64,000 nt of DNA from Actinomycetospora sp. TBRC 11914 (GCF_012933465.1 NZ_JABBND010000002.1:186001-250000), one strand, 5' to 3'. Positions 50,049 through 59,046 are shown, numbered from the stretch's first letter. Notes: a model not told the origin generated them from the letters alone. Program-made: numbers and translations.

Positions 50049-52055
50049 ATGGACCGGGTGCTCGACCACCTGCCGCACGGAGATCTCGTCGACGACGAGC
50101 AGTGGGGCCGGCGCCACCAGTTCCTGCTCTGGGTGCTCGCGTCGCTGTGTCCCGCGCTCCTCGTCTTCGGGTTCGCGGTCGGCAACGGACCGGCGCTGAC
50201 GCTCGGGGTCGCGCTGGTCCCGGCGCTCACGGCGCTGGGCGGCCGGCTCACGCGCGGGAACCGCACCGCGGGCTCACTGTTCGTCGCCGTCGGGCTCTCC
50301 GCGTCCAGCGCCGGTCTGGTGATCCTCTCCGGCGGCTACATCGAGGCGCACTTCGCGTTCTTCGTGATCATCGGGTTCCTGGCGCTCTACCAGAACTGGC
50401 TCCCGTTCGTCGTCACCATCGCCGTCACCACGCTGAGCCACGGCCTCGGCTCCCTGCTGGTGCCGGGCCTCATGTTCAACCACCACATGGGACAGGCCGA
50501 CCCGTGGCTGTGGTCGTTCATCCACGGCGCGGCCGTACTCCTCGCCTGCGTCGGCGTGTCCGTCTTCTGTCGGATCACCGAGGACGAGCAGCGGGCCCGG
50601 GCCGAGCTGACGAAGGAGCTCGCGGCCGCCGAGGTGGAGCAGCAGCAGTTCACCTCGGACCTGCTGCTGAACCTGGCCCGCCGCAACCAGAGCATGTTCC
50701 ACCGCCAGCTCGAGATCATCAACGACCTCGAGGAGCGCGAGCGCGACCCCGACGCGCTCGCCGACCTCTTCCGGCTCGACCACCTCGCCACGCGCGTGCG
50801 GCGCAACGCCGAGAGCCTCCTCGTGCTCTCCGGCGAGCAGCCGGCGCGCGTCTGGTCGGCGCCGGTGCCGCTGCGCGACGTCGTCCGCGCGGGCATCGCC
50901 GAGACCGAGGACCTCGAGCGGGTCTCCTTCGCGATCGACGAGGGCCCGCGGCTGGTCGGCGTCGTGGTCGCCGACCTCACGCACATGATCGCGGAGCTGA
51001 CCGAGAACGCGGTGCGCTCGTCGCCGCCCACCACGACGGTCACCATCCACAGCCGCGCCTACCACCGCGCCCGCGGCGCCCACCTGCTGATCATCGAGGA
51101 CAGCGGCGTCGGGATGCCCTACGACGAGCTCGGGGCCGCCAACCGGTTGCTGGCCGGCCCGCAGGAGGTCGACGTGTCGGCCTCCCGGCGCCTCGGCTTC
51201 CACGTGGTCGCGCGCCTCGCCGCGCGCCACGGCATCGGGGTGTCGCTGACCCCGACACCGGGCTGCGGCCTGACCGCGGTGATCGTCCTCCCGGCGGCGC
51301 TGTTCGCCGACCCGGTCGAGCCCGCGCCGGCGCCCGGGTCGCACCGCGGCCCCGTCCCGGCGCCCCGCGACTGCGCCCGGCCGCCGGTGGCGGGAGGCGC
51401 CGCCGACGGCCGCCACTCCTGGCCGGGGCGCGCCTCGGGCGGGGTCGAGGGCGGGGCCGGTGTCGAGGGCGGGGCCCGGGTCGAGATCGGGGCCGGACGG
51501 GCCGCCACCCTGGTCGACGAGACCGGTCCGGACACCGTGCCCGGCCTCGCGACGACGCCGCGCCACGCGGATCCGGACCCGGACCCGGCCCCCGCACCCG
51601 TCCCCGCCGCCCTCCGGCGGACTTCCACCCTCATCCACCCGACCGTCGTGCCTGCCCCCGGCGGCGCGGTGCCCTCGGCCATGCCCTCGCCGTCGCCTGC
51701 CACCCGCGCCGAGGGCGGCGCGCCCGCACCGCGCAGCCCCCACTCCTCGGAGCTGCCGGTGCTCACGCGCCGCGTCCCGCAGACCCACCTCGCGCGCGAG
51801 CTCGTCCGCCCCCGGCCCGCTCCCGACCCCGACGTCCCCGTGAGCAACGGCGACGTCGGGACCGGCGCCGGTGGGACGGCCGACGGCCACCCCGCCCCGG
51901 GAGCGGGGGGCGCGCCCAGTGCTGTCGGTGCCCTCGGGGCGCTCTCGCAGTACCAGGCGAGCCGGCGGGCCGCCCACGACGCCCTGGCCCGGGACCCCGT
52001 CGGGGACGCGAGCGCCCCCGACCACCCCGACCACCCCGACGGAGGACGCTCGTGA
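50049..52055 (+). CDS. conservon sensor histidine-kinase-like protein (CvnA type)
   Basis: 668 residues from ATG 50049. Several membrane helices at about 20-165 (HQFLLWVLASLCPALLVFGF, GSLFVAVGLSASSAGLVILSGG), then a coiled-coil helix pair (AELTKELAAAEVEQQQF, NLARRNQSMFHRQLEIINDLEE). The ATPase domain has ELTENAVRSSPPTTTV (N box) and IEDSGVGMP (G1). The tail from about 430 is Pro/Ala/Gly-rich and disordered, with tandem GGAGVEGGARVE-like units. The phospho-accepting His is not obvious. First gene of a Cvn operon that signals to the GTPase at 52811. Confidence 0.88.
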   Translation: MDRVLDHLPHGDLVDDEQWGRRHQFLLWVLASLCPALLVFGFAVGNGPALTLGVALVPALTALGGRLTRGNRTAGSLFVAVGLSASSAGLVILSGGYIEAHFAFFVIIGFLALYQNWLPFVVTIAVTTLSHGLGSLLVPGLMFNHHMGQADPWLWSFIHGAAVLLACVGVSVFCRITEDEQRARAELTKELAAAEVEQQQFTSDLLLNLARRNQSMFHRQLEIINDLEERERDPDALADLFRLDHLATRVRRNAESLLVLSGEQPARVWSAPVPLRDVVRAGIAETEDLERVSFAIDEGPRLVGVVVADLTHMIAELTENAVRSSPPTTTVTIHSRAYHRARGAHLLIIEDSGVGMPYDELGAANRLLAGPQEVDVSASRRLGFHVVARLAARHGIGVSLTPTPGCGLTAVIVLPAALFADPVEPAPAPGSHRGPVPAPRDCARPPVAGGAADGRHSWPGRASGGVEGGAGVEGGARVEIGAGRAATLVDETGPDTVPGLATTPRHADPDPDPAPAPVPAALRRTSTLIHPTVVPAPGGAVPSAMPSPSPATRAEGGAPAPRSPHSSELPVLTRRVPQTHLARELVRPRPAPDPDVPVSNGDVGTGAGGTADGHPAPGAGGAPSAVGALGALSQYQASRRAAHDALARDPVGDASAPDHPDHPDGGRS

Positions 52056-52453
52056 CCGCTCCGACCGGAGCCCTCGACTGGCTCGTCTCCGACTTCGCCG
52101 CCTCGACGCCGGGGGTGCGTCACGTCCTGGTGGTGTCCGCCGACGGGCTGCGCCTCGCGGTCAGCCAGGGCGTCGGCCCGGAGCTCGCCGACCAGCTGTG
52201 CGCCGCCACCTCCGGGCTGGTCAGCCTGGCCCGCGGGACCGCGGCGCTGCTCGAGGCGGAGCCGGTGAGCCAGACCATCGTCGAGATGGCGGGCTGCTTC
52301 CTGTTCGCCACCGCGATCAGCCTGGGATCGACCCTCGCCGTCGTGACCGACCGGTCCGCCGACCTGGGGCTGGTCGGGTACGAGACGACCATGCTGGCCG
52401 CGCGGGTCGGCCACGCCCTGACCCCGGACGCCCGGGCGCGGGTCGAGGGATGA
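52052..52453 (+). CDS. roadblock/LC7 domain protein (CvnB type)
   Basis: 133 residues from GTG, GTGA overlap with the sensor gene. ALDWLVSDFAASTPGVRHVLVVSADGLRLAVSQGV, LVSLARGTAALLEAEPVSQTIVEMAGCFLFATAIS and VGYETTMLAARVG are the roadblock/LC7 layout of the actinobacterial conservon. It acts as an activator or scaffold for the small GTPase of the same operon. Confidence 0.92.
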   Translation: MTAPTGALDWLVSDFAASTPGVRHVLVVSADGLRLAVSQGVGPELADQLCAATSGLVSLARGTAALLEAEPVSQTIVEMAGCFLFATAISLGSTLAVVTDRSADLGLVGYETTMLAARVGHALTPDARARVEG

Positions 52454-52830
52454 CACCGGACCGCCGCGCGGGTCCATCCCCGAGGGACGGCGGACGGGTC
52501 GTGCCGAACTACGCGCTCACCGCCGGGCGCACCCGGTCCGCGCGGATGGATCTTCCGATCGAGGCGCTGGTGACGGTCACCGAGCTCGGCCTCGCGCAGC
52601 GCCCCGGCCTGTCACCGGAGCAGCGGACCATCCTCGACGCGGCCGCCGAACCGCTGTCGCTGGCCGAGATCGGCAGCCTGCTCGGCGTCCCGATCGGGGT
52701 GGCCCGCGTGCTGGTCGGCGACCTCGCCGCCGACGACTACCTCGCCGTCCACCTCCCGCTGGTGGGGACCGACGGCCGCCCCCGCCGCGAACTCCTGGAG
52801 AGGCTGCTCGATGGACTCCGCGCCCGCTGA
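52450..52830 (+). CDS. DUF742 protein (CvnC type)
   Basis: 126 residues, ATGA overlap. RVVPNYALTAGRTRSARMDLPIEALVTVTELG and LSLAEIGSLLGVPIGVARVLVGDLAADDYLAVH are the DUF742 signature, a winged-helix-like domain. No DNA target is known. It overlaps the GTPase gene by 20 bases. Confidence 0.92.
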   Translation: MTPDRRAGPSPRDGGRVVPNYALTAGRTRSARMDLPIEALVTVTELGLAQRPGLSPEQRTILDAAAEPLSLAEIGSLLGVPIGVARVLVGDLAADDYLAVHLPLVGTDGRPRRELLERLLDGLRAR

Positions 52831-53404
52831 GCGTGCGCCCGCCCCGGCCGCCGCCCGCGACGGGCTGCTCCCGCTGAAGATCCTCGTCTCCGGGGGGTTC
52901 GGCGTCGGCAAGACGACCCTGGTGCGCTCGCTGTCGGAGGTCGCGCCGCTGTCGACCGAGGAGGGCATGACCAGCCTGTCCGACGGCGTCGACGACACGC
53001 GCGTCGTCCCCGGGAAGTCGACGACCACCGTGGCCATGGACTTCGGTCGCATCACCGTCGACGACCGGATCGTGCTCTACCTCTTCGGCACGCCCGGCCA
53101 GTCCCGCTTCTGGTTCATGTGGGACGAGCTGGCCCGCGGCGCGGTGGGAGCGGTGATCCTGGTCGACCTGCGCCGGATCGGCGACTGCTTCGCCGCGATC
53201 GACTACTTCGAGAACCGCGGCCTGCCCTTCGTGGTCGCCGTGAACGACTTCCCGGGCACCGCCGGCGTCGACGACGACACGGTGCGGGACGCGCTGGCGC
53301 TCCCGGCGGACGCGCCGCTGACCCGGGTCGACGCCCGCGACGGCGGGTCGTGCACCGCCGCGCTGGTCACGCTCGTGGAGTACGCCCTGGCCCGCAGCGG
53401 CTGA
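52811..53404 (+). CDS. conservon small GTPase (CvnD type)
   Basis: 197 residues. P-loop GGFGVGKTT (about residue 28), followed by LFGTPGQSRFWFMWDELARGAVGAVILVDLRR; the usual G3 motif DxxG is replaced by FGTPG, as is common in this ATP/GTP-binding family. VAVNDFPG stands for the NKxD motif. Acts downstream of the sensor and roadblock proteins, probably as a membrane-associated switch. Last gene of the conservon. Confidence 0.93.
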   Translation: MDSAPAERAPAPAAARDGLLPLKILVSGGFGVGKTTLVRSLSEVAPLSTEEGMTSLSDGVDDTRVVPGKSTTTVAMDFGRITVDDRIVLYLFGTPGQSRFWFMWDELARGAVGAVILVDLRRIGDCFAAIDYFENRGLPFVVAVNDFPGTAGVDDDTVRDALALPADAPLTRVDARDGGSCTAALVTLVEYALARSG

Positions 53405-53413
53405 GGCCGCCGG

Positions 53414-54394
53414 TCAGCGCAGCCCGCCGGCGGGACGGACCTCCCAGAGCGTCCACAGCGGCGCGTAGCCGGCCCGCGGCCAGAACACCGAGGACAGCGG
53501 GTTGGGCGGGTTGTAGTAGAGGTAGGTGCCGCGCACCGGCCCGCCCGACGTGCCCGCCTCGAGCGCCGCGATCGCGGTCGCCGCGAGGTGCGCGCCCACC
53601 CCGCTGCCGCGCTCGGCCGCCGTCACCGACGCGCAGTTGACGTACCCCCACCGCCCGGCCGGCAGGAGGTTCGCCAGCCACGTGCCCGGAGCGGCGTCCG
53701 CGTGGCCGCACTCGATCATCCCGACGACGGCCCCGTCCCGCTCGGCGAGCCACGTCGGCTCGCCGCGGCCCAGCCGGTCGCGCAACATCGTGCGCTTGAC
53801 CGCCTCGGCGTCGGGCCGCACCAGGGAGCCCCCGACCTGGCTCGAGTAGGCCAGCTCCTCGAGCGCGAGCCGCACGCACGCGTCGAGGTCGGCCGGCTCG
53901 GCCCGCCGCAGCACGAGCCCCCGGTCCGGCGCGGGCGTGCGCACCGCGGCGAGGCCGCGCACCGCCAGCACGGCGAGGGGCAGCAGACCGTGGTCGAGGA
54001 AGACCCGGGTGGCGACGACGTCGCGGCTCGGCCAGGTCACGACGGCCGCGGAGTCGTCGTCGCGGAGCACGGCGGGCAGGACGTGGCCCCGCCACGCCTC
54101 GACGAGCGCGTGCAGCGGCCCGTGCCCGGCGGCGCCGACCACCGGGTGCAGCTCGGTGACCTGCGCGGCCGACCACAGCAGCGGGCCGCTGCCCGCCGGC
54201 CACGCGTGGTGGGTCACGACGCCGGCCGCGCGGTGCGGCGGGGTCCCGACGACGAGCACGTCGCCGGGCGGCGGGGCCGCGGCGGGCGGCAGGCGCGGGT
54301 CGAGGGCGGCGAACCGGCGACGCTGGACCTCCAGCAGGTCGGCGAGGACCTGCGCGGGGGAGTCCGGGAGCGCGGCCCGCGGCCCGCCGGTCAC
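53414..54394 (-). CDS. GNAT-family N-acetyltransferase (probable tandem fold)
   Basis: 326 residues from GTG 54394, overlapping the methyltransferase stop. The C-terminal half is a recognised GNAT domain: VLRRAEPADLDACVRLALEELAYSSQVGG, VVGMIECGHADAAPGTWLANLL and VTAAERGSGVGAHLAATAIAALEAG with the acetyl-CoA loop RGSGVG. The N-terminal half resembles a degenerate GNAT repeat. Ends in YYNPPNPLSSVFWPRAGY. Substrate unknown. Confidence 0.85.
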   Translation of the reverse strand: MTGGPRAALPDSPAQVLADLLEVQRRRFAALDPRLPPAAAPPPGDVLVVGTPPHRAAGVVTHHAWPAGSGPLLWSAAQVTELHPVVGAAGHGPLHALVEAWRGHVLPAVLRDDDSAAVVTWPSRDVVATRVFLDHGLLPLAVLAVRGLAAVRTPAPDRGLVLRRAEPADLDACVRLALEELAYSSQVGGSLVRPDAEAVKRTMLRDRLGRGEPTWLAERDGAVVGMIECGHADAAPGTWLANLLPAGRWGYVNCASVTAAERGSGVGAHLAATAIAALEAGTSGGPVRGTYLYYNPPNPLSSVFWPRAGYAPLWTLWEVRPAGGLR

Positions 54395-55296
54395 GGCCGG
54401 CGCCCCGCCCCGGCGACCGGGCCCCACCCGTCGTCGGGACCCGGTCCGGGCTTGCGGCACCGGAAGATCGCGGTCCCGGGGAACAGGGCGCCGCGCAGCG
54501 GCGACCACTGGCCCCACACGTCGTCGAGGTCCGGCGGCCACTCCGGCTCGACCAGGCCCTCGAGGACCAGCCCGGCCCCGACGACGTCGGCGACGCGGTC
54601 GCCGAGCGTGCGGTGGTGCTCGACGTAGGTGATGCGGCCCTCGTCGTCGGCCTCGGCGTAGGGCGACCGGTCGAAGTAGGACTGGGTGACGTGCAGGCCG
54701 TCCTCGCCGGGGTCGTCCGGGAAGATCCAGCGCATGGGGTGGTTCACCGCGAACACCCACCGCCCGCCCGGGCGCAGCACACGGGCGACCTCGGCGGTGA
54801 GCGCCGCGGTGTCGGCCACGAAGGGCACGGCGCCGAAGGCCGAGCAGGCGAGGTCGAAGGTCGCGTCGGGGAAGGGGAGCCGGGAGGCGTCGGCCTGGAC
54901 GAGGGGGACGGCGACCCCGGAGCGGGCGTCGGCGGCGCGGGCCTCACGGAGCATGCCGGCGGAGAGGTCGAGGCCCACCGCGTCGGCGCCGCGGTCGACC
55001 AGCCAGCGTGAGCAGGACGCCGCGCCGCACCCGACCTCGAGCACGCGGGCGCCGACGAGCGCCGCCGGCGGGCCGAGCAGCGCGGCGTCGGCCTCCCGGA
55101 GCCGCTCCGGACACCAGACGAAGTCGACGTCGCCGAGGAAGGCCCCGTGCTCGGCCTGGTACCCGGCGGCCTCGTCGTCCCACCACGACCGCGAGGCGGC
55201 CACCGACTCCGCCGGCCCGACCGGCCACGCGACGGTGCCGGGGACGCCCGCCGGGCCCTCCGGCCCGGGCGGCGGCATCGCGGCGCCGGCGCTCAT
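54391..55296 (-). CDS. class I SAM-dependent methyltransferase
   Basis: 301 residues from ATG 55296; ATG 55305 is also in frame, but AGG at a usable spacing favours 55296. VARVLEVGCG-like VGARVLEVGCGAASCSRWL is motif I, VGLDLSAGMLREARAAD the next, VQADASRLPFPDATFDLACSAFGAVPF motif II/III. The end, WGQWSPLRGALFPGTAIFRC, recurs in small-molecule methyltransferases of actinobacteria. Coupled to the GNAT gene. Divergent from rpsA. Confidence 0.9.
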   Translation of the reverse strand: MSAGAAMPPPGPEGPAGVPGTVAWPVGPAESVAASRSWWDDEAAGYQAEHGAFLGDVDFVWCPERLREADAALLGPPAALVGARVLEVGCGAASCSRWLVDRGADAVGLDLSAGMLREARAADARSGVAVPLVQADASRLPFPDATFDLACSAFGAVPFVADTAALTAEVARVLRPGGRWVFAVNHPMRWIFPDDPGEDGLHVTQSYFDRSPYAEADDEGRITYVEHHRTLGDRVADVVGAGLVLEGLVEPEWPPDLDDVWGQWSPLRGALFPGTAIFRCRKPGPGPDDGWGPVAGAGRRP

Positions 55297-55573
55297 GCGG
55301 GGCATCCTGACACGCCGCGCGAGGAGGGCCGACAGCCGCCGACACGGTCCGCGACACGCCGGGCGAGGGCGCGGTCTGCCCCGTTTGCCGGACGCGATCG
55401 ACGATGGATACGATGGAGGTCCACGTCAGTGGTCTCGCCCTGTCCGGATCTCCTCCGGTGGGCAGCGATCCCCTCGGTCCCCCCGGGTGCCGATCACGCG
55501 TCAGGACGACGTCCGCCCTCGTGGGAAGCGCCCACCCGACCGAGACCTGCCCATTCCCGGAGCCGTCCACCGT
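55297..55573 (+). promoter_or_regulatory. rpsA promoter and long leader
   Basis: TTGCCG (55385-55390) and TACGAT (55409-55414) are separated by 18 bases and make the best promoter in the window. A start point near 55421 would give a leader of about 150 bases before the ATG at 55574, with no Shine-Dalgarno sequence next to the ATG. A leader of this length could carry S1 autoregulation. Confidence 0.6.
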
Positions 55574-57112
55574 ATGTCCATCGACACCCACACCGCCCCG
55601 AACACGACCAGCCCTCAGGTGGCTGTGAACGACATCGGGTCGGAAGAGGACTTCCTCGCTGCCATCGACAAGACGATCAAGTACTTCAACGATGGCGACA
55701 TCGTCGAAGGCACCATCGTCAAGGTCGACCGCGACGAGGTCCTCCTCGACATCGGCTACAAGACCGAGGGCGTCATCCCCTCGCGTGAGCTGTCCATCAA
55801 GCACGATGTCGATCCCCACGAAGTCGTCGCCGTCGGCGACGAGGTCGAAGCCCTCGTCCTCCAGAAGGAGGACAAGGAGGGCCGGCTGATCCTGTCCAAG
55901 AAGCGCGCCCAGTACGAGCGCGCCTGGGGCACGATCGAGCAGCTCAAGGACAACGACGAGCCGGTCAAGGGCACCGTCATCGAGGTCGTCAAGGGTGGTC
56001 TCATCCTCGACATCGGCCTCCGCGGCTTCCTCCCCGCCTCCCTGGTCGAGATGCGCCGCGTCCGCGATCTCCAGCCGTACGTCGGCAAGGAGATCGAGGC
56101 CAAGATCATCGAGCTCGACAAGAACCGCAACAACGTGGTCCTGTCGCGTCGTGCCTGGCTGGAGCAGACCCAGTCGGCGGTCCGCAGCGAGTTCCTCAAC
56201 CAGCTCGCGAAGGGCCAGATCCGCAAGGGTCAGGTCTCGTCGATCGTCAACTTCGGTGCGTTCGTCGACCTCGGCGGGGTCGACGGTCTGGTCCACGTCT
56301 CCGAGCTCTCCTGGAAGCACATCGACCACCCGAGCGAGGTCGTCGAGGTGGGCCAGGAGGTCACGGTCGAGGTCCTCGACGTCGACCTGGACCGCGAGCG
56401 GGTCTCGCTGTCGCTGAAGGCGACGCAGGAGGACCCGTGGCGCCAGTTCGCCCGGACCCACCAGATCGGCCAGATCGTGCCCGGCAAGGTCACCAAGCTG
56501 GTGCCGTTCGGTGCGTTCGTCCGCGTCGACGAGGGCATCGAGGGCCTGGTCCACATCTCGGAGCTGGCCGAGCGCCACGTCGAGGTGCCCGAGCAGGTCG
56601 TCCAGGTCGGCAACGACGTCATGGTCAAGGTCATCGACATCGACCTCGACCGTCGCCGCATCTCGCTCTCGCTGAAGCAGGCGAACGAGGGCATGACGCC
56701 GGAGACCGAGTTCGACCCGGCCCTGTACGGCATGGGCGCCGAGTACGACGACGCCGGCAACTACATCTACCCGGAGGGCTTCGACCCCGACTCCGGGGAG
56801 TGGCGCGAGGGCTTCGAGTCCCAGCGCGAGGAGTGGGAGCGCCAGTACCAGGCGGCCTACGCCCGCTACCAGCAGCACATCGCGCAGCTGCAGCGCACCG
56901 CGGAGCAGGAGGCGGAGGCCGCCGAGGCGGCCCCGGCCAACTACTCCTCGGGCGGTCCGGCCTCGGCCTCCGAGGACGGCGACGAGGACGACGAGGCCGC
57001 GGCCGCGTCGTCGAACGACCCGGGTCAGGGCCCGCCGTCCGCCTCCGGCGGCGGCGCGCTCGCCAGCGACGCCCAGCTCGCCGCGCTGCGGGAGAAGCTC
57101 TCGGGCAACTGA
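55574..57112 (+). CDS. rpsA: 30S ribosomal protein S1
   Basis: 512 residues from ATG 55574. Four S1 RNA-binding domains: about 38-106 (GDIVEGTIVKVDRDEVLLDIGYKTEGVIPSREL, cited in part), 123-190 (VKGTVIEVVKGGLILDIGLRGFLPASLVE), 210-280 (RKGQVSSIVNFGAFVDLGGVDGLVHVSELS) and 297-365 (VPGKVTKLVPFGAFVRVDEGIEGLVHISEL). The tail from about 400 is acidic and Gln/Ala/Ser rich. The codon usage is clean and fits high expression. Order polA-rpsA-coaE-uvrB is conserved. Confidence 0.97.
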   Translation: MSIDTHTAPNTTSPQVAVNDIGSEEDFLAAIDKTIKYFNDGDIVEGTIVKVDRDEVLLDIGYKTEGVIPSRELSIKHDVDPHEVVAVGDEVEALVLQKEDKEGRLILSKKRAQYERAWGTIEQLKDNDEPVKGTVIEVVKGGLILDIGLRGFLPASLVEMRRVRDLQPYVGKEIEAKIIELDKNRNNVVLSRRAWLEQTQSAVRSEFLNQLAKGQIRKGQVSSIVNFGAFVDLGGVDGLVHVSELSWKHIDHPSEVVEVGQEVTVEVLDVDLDRERVSLSLKATQEDPWRQFARTHQIGQIVPGKVTKLVPFGAFVRVDEGIEGLVHISELAERHVEVPEQVVQVGNDVMVKVIDIDLDRRRISLSLKQANEGMTPETEFDPALYGMGAEYDDAGNYIYPEGFDPDSGEWREGFESQREEWERQYQAAYARYQQHIAQLQRTAEQEAEAAEAAPANYSSGGPASASEDGDEDDEAAAASSNDPGQGPPSASGGGALASDAQLAALREKLSGN

Positions 57113-57125
57113 GTCCGGCACGTAC

Positions 57126-57163
57126 CGACGGGCCCTCACCCCTCCCGGGGTGGGGGCCCGTCG
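57126..57163 (+). terminator. rpsA terminator hairpin
   Basis: 17-base-pair stem (57126-57142 with 57147-57163, one G-T pair) closed by TCCC, starting 14 bases after the rpsA stop. A very stable GC hairpin without a U-tract, the usual actinobacterial form. Confidence 0.85.
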
Positions 57164-57266
57164 TCGTTCCGGGCGGGACCGGCCCGACGCGCCGCGAGCC
57201 GCGTTGACCACAGACACCACATCGTTATCCTGCGTCACACCAGCACCACGGACGCGGGGGGATGAG

Positions 57267-57443
57267 ATGGCCTGGGGACGACGTCGTCACGGGGGTCGGC
57301 ACCGTCTGGGAGCCGCCGGACTGACCTGGTGCGGCGAGTACGTCACGGTAGCCACCACCCTCGGCGGTCCGGCGGTCGCTCGCCGGGGACTGTTCGAGAC
57401 GCTCTTCGCGACCGCGCGGCACGCGGTCGGCGCCCCCGCCTGA
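57267..57443 (+). CDS. small basic hypothetical protein
   Basis: 58 residues from ATG 57267, with GGGGGGATGA just upstream. MAWGRRRHGGRHRLGAAG, then LTWCGEYVTVATTLGGPAVARRG and LFETLFATARHAVGAPA. The start is strongly basic; no family is recognised. It lies between the rpsA terminator and coaE, and its good ribosome site makes it plausible. Confidence 0.5.
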   Translation: MAWGRRRHGGRHRLGAAGLTWCGEYVTVATTLGGPAVARRGLFETLFATARHAVGAPA

Positions 57444-57467
57444 TCCGCGGCCCCGGTCGTCATCCGG

Positions 57468-57473
57468 CAGACT
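57468..57473 (+). promoter_or_regulatory. -10-like box 7 bases before coaE
   Basis: CAGACT, then 7 bases, then the GTG at 57481. It is identical in sequence and spacing to the box before polA. It supports a leaderless coaE message. Confidence 0.4.
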
Positions 57474-57480
57474 GCGCGCC

Positions 57481-58404
57481 GTGCTGCGCGTGGGACTGAC
57501 CGGTGGGATCGGGGCGGGCAAGTCGACGGTCGCGGCGGAGCTCTCGCGGCTCGGCGCCGTCGTCGTGGACGCGGACGCGATCGCGCGCGAGGTCGTCGAG
57601 CCGGGGACCGACGGGCTCGCCGAGGTCGTGGCGGCGTTCGGCGAGGAGGTGCTCGACGACGAGGGCCGGCTGGACCGGCCCGCGCTCGGCCGGGTCGTGT
57701 TCGCCGACGACGAGGCCCGCACCCGCCTCAACGGCATCCTGCACCCGCGCATCGGCGCCCGGACCGCCGAGCTGATCGCGGGCGCGCCGGACGACGCCGT
57801 CGTCGTGCACGACGTCCCGCTGCTCGTCGAGAACGGCATGGGCGCGGCGTTCGCGCTGGTGGTGGTGGTCGACGCCCCCGAGGACGTGCGCGTGCAGCGG
57901 CTCGCCGAGACCCGCGGGATGGGCGAGGACGACGCCCGGGCCCGCATTCGCGCCCAGGCGAGCGAGGAGGACCGCCGGGCCGCCGCCGACGTGTGGATCG
58001 ACAACGTCGGCGACGTCGAGGAGGTCCGCGACGAGGTGCGGGCGCTGTGGTCGGACCGGATCGTGCCGTTCGAGACCGGCGTGCGCGAGGGCCGGGCCGT
58101 GCCGTGGCCCGACGAGGACGTCGACCCGGACCCGACGTGGCCGGCGCAGGCGCAGCGGGTGGCGGCCCGGGTGGAGGTGGCGGGGGAGGGTCGCGTCACC
58201 GGGGTGGAGCACGTGGGGCCGACCGCCGAGGGGCGGCCCGCGCCCGATGTCCTGGACCTGGTGGTGCGCACCCGGCGCGGGGACCGGACCGGGGAGCTCG
58301 CGGCGGCACTGGCCGGGGCCGGGTTCCCGCGGGTGGACGACGGCCTGCACGGCAGCGCGGATCCGGGGCGGCCGGTGCGCCTGGAGATCTCCAAGGCCAC
58401 CTAG
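57481..58404 (+). CDS. coaE: dephospho-CoA kinase with a shortened GrpB-like tail
   Basis: 307 residues from GTG. Kinase domain about 1-195: VGLTGGIGAGKSTVAAELSRLGAVVVDADAIARE holds the P-loop, and VVHDVPLLVENGMG and VQRLAETRGMGEDDARARIRAQ the rest. It makes coenzyme A from dephospho-CoA. A C-terminal part of about 110 residues with VTGVEHVGPTAEGRPAPDVLDLVV resembles the start of the GrpB (UPF0157) domain of mycobacterial CoaE (about 407 residues), but is much shorter. Confidence 0.95.
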   Translation: MLRVGLTGGIGAGKSTVAAELSRLGAVVVDADAIAREVVEPGTDGLAEVVAAFGEEVLDDEGRLDRPALGRVVFADDEARTRLNGILHPRIGARTAELIAGAPDDAVVVHDVPLLVENGMGAAFALVVVVDAPEDVRVQRLAETRGMGEDDARARIRAQASEEDRRAAADVWIDNVGDVEEVRDEVRALWSDRIVPFETGVREGRAVPWPDEDVDPDPTWPAQAQRVAARVEVAGEGRVTGVEHVGPTAEGRPAPDVLDLVVRTRRGDRTGELAAALAGAGFPRVDDGLHGSADPGRPVRLEISKAT

Positions 58405-58907
58405 ATCCAGTCCAGCACCACCCCACGCGTGGCCAGCCAGGCGTCGAGGTCGTGCCCGTGCTCGGCGATGCCCGCGTGCACCGTCGACGCCGTCGTGAGG
58501 GCGCGCTCCGCGGCGTCCGGGGCGAGCACACCCGCGGCGACCGCCTCGACGTACTCGTCGACATCGAGCAGCTCGGTGCGCTGCCCGGTGTGCACCACGA
58601 GGTCGAGGTAGTGGTCGACGGTGGTCCAGACGGCGCCGTCGCGGTGCACGTCGGCGATGTCGACGTAGTAGTCCTGCCGCCGCTCGTGGCCGGGCCGGAA
58701 CCGGAAGTCGGTGACGCGGATGCCGAGCCCCGGGAGCAGCCACGACCGCATGTGGTCGAGCGTCGGGTGGTTCGGCATCGGGCGGGACAGGTAGAGGCCG
58801 AACGGTTCCTCGCGGTAGAGGTCGACGGCCCGGACGAAGCCCTTCGGGTCGGTGTTCGTGCCCTCGTCCACGGCGAAGGTCTCGACCTTCGGGGGATGCA
58901 GCGCCAC
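58401..58907 (-). CDS. DUF402 domain protein
   Basis: 168 residues from GTG 58907; convergent with coaE by 4 bases. VETFAVDEGTNTDPKGFVRAVDLYREEPFGLYLSRPM, RPGHERRQDYYVDIADVHRDGAVWTTVDHYLDLVVH, and LLDVDEYVEAVAAGVL fit DUF402, which is FomD-like. DUF402 proteins bind divalent metal and hydrolyse nucleotide diphosphate-linked or phosphonate compounds in known cases. This one is uncharacterised. The conserved acidic and Tyr residues of the YYVDIADV core are present. Confidence 0.85.
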   Translation of the reverse strand: MALHPPKVETFAVDEGTNTDPKGFVRAVDLYREEPFGLYLSRPMPNHPTLDHMRSWLLPGLGIRVTDFRFRPGHERRQDYYVDIADVHRDGAVWTTVDHYLDLVVHTGQRTELLDVDEYVEAVAAGVLAPDAAERALTTASTVHAGIAEHGHDLDAWLATRGVVLDWI

Positions 58908-59046
58908 GGCCCGGGACCCTAACCAGCGGGGCCGCCCGCGGCCGAGGTGTCGGCGGGCGGCGCGCCGGGGTCGCTCCGGCAGGGACCGGTGGGGTAGCCC
59001 GAACGGCCGCTGGCCGGACACGGAGGGCGACGACGATCATGGCGCG

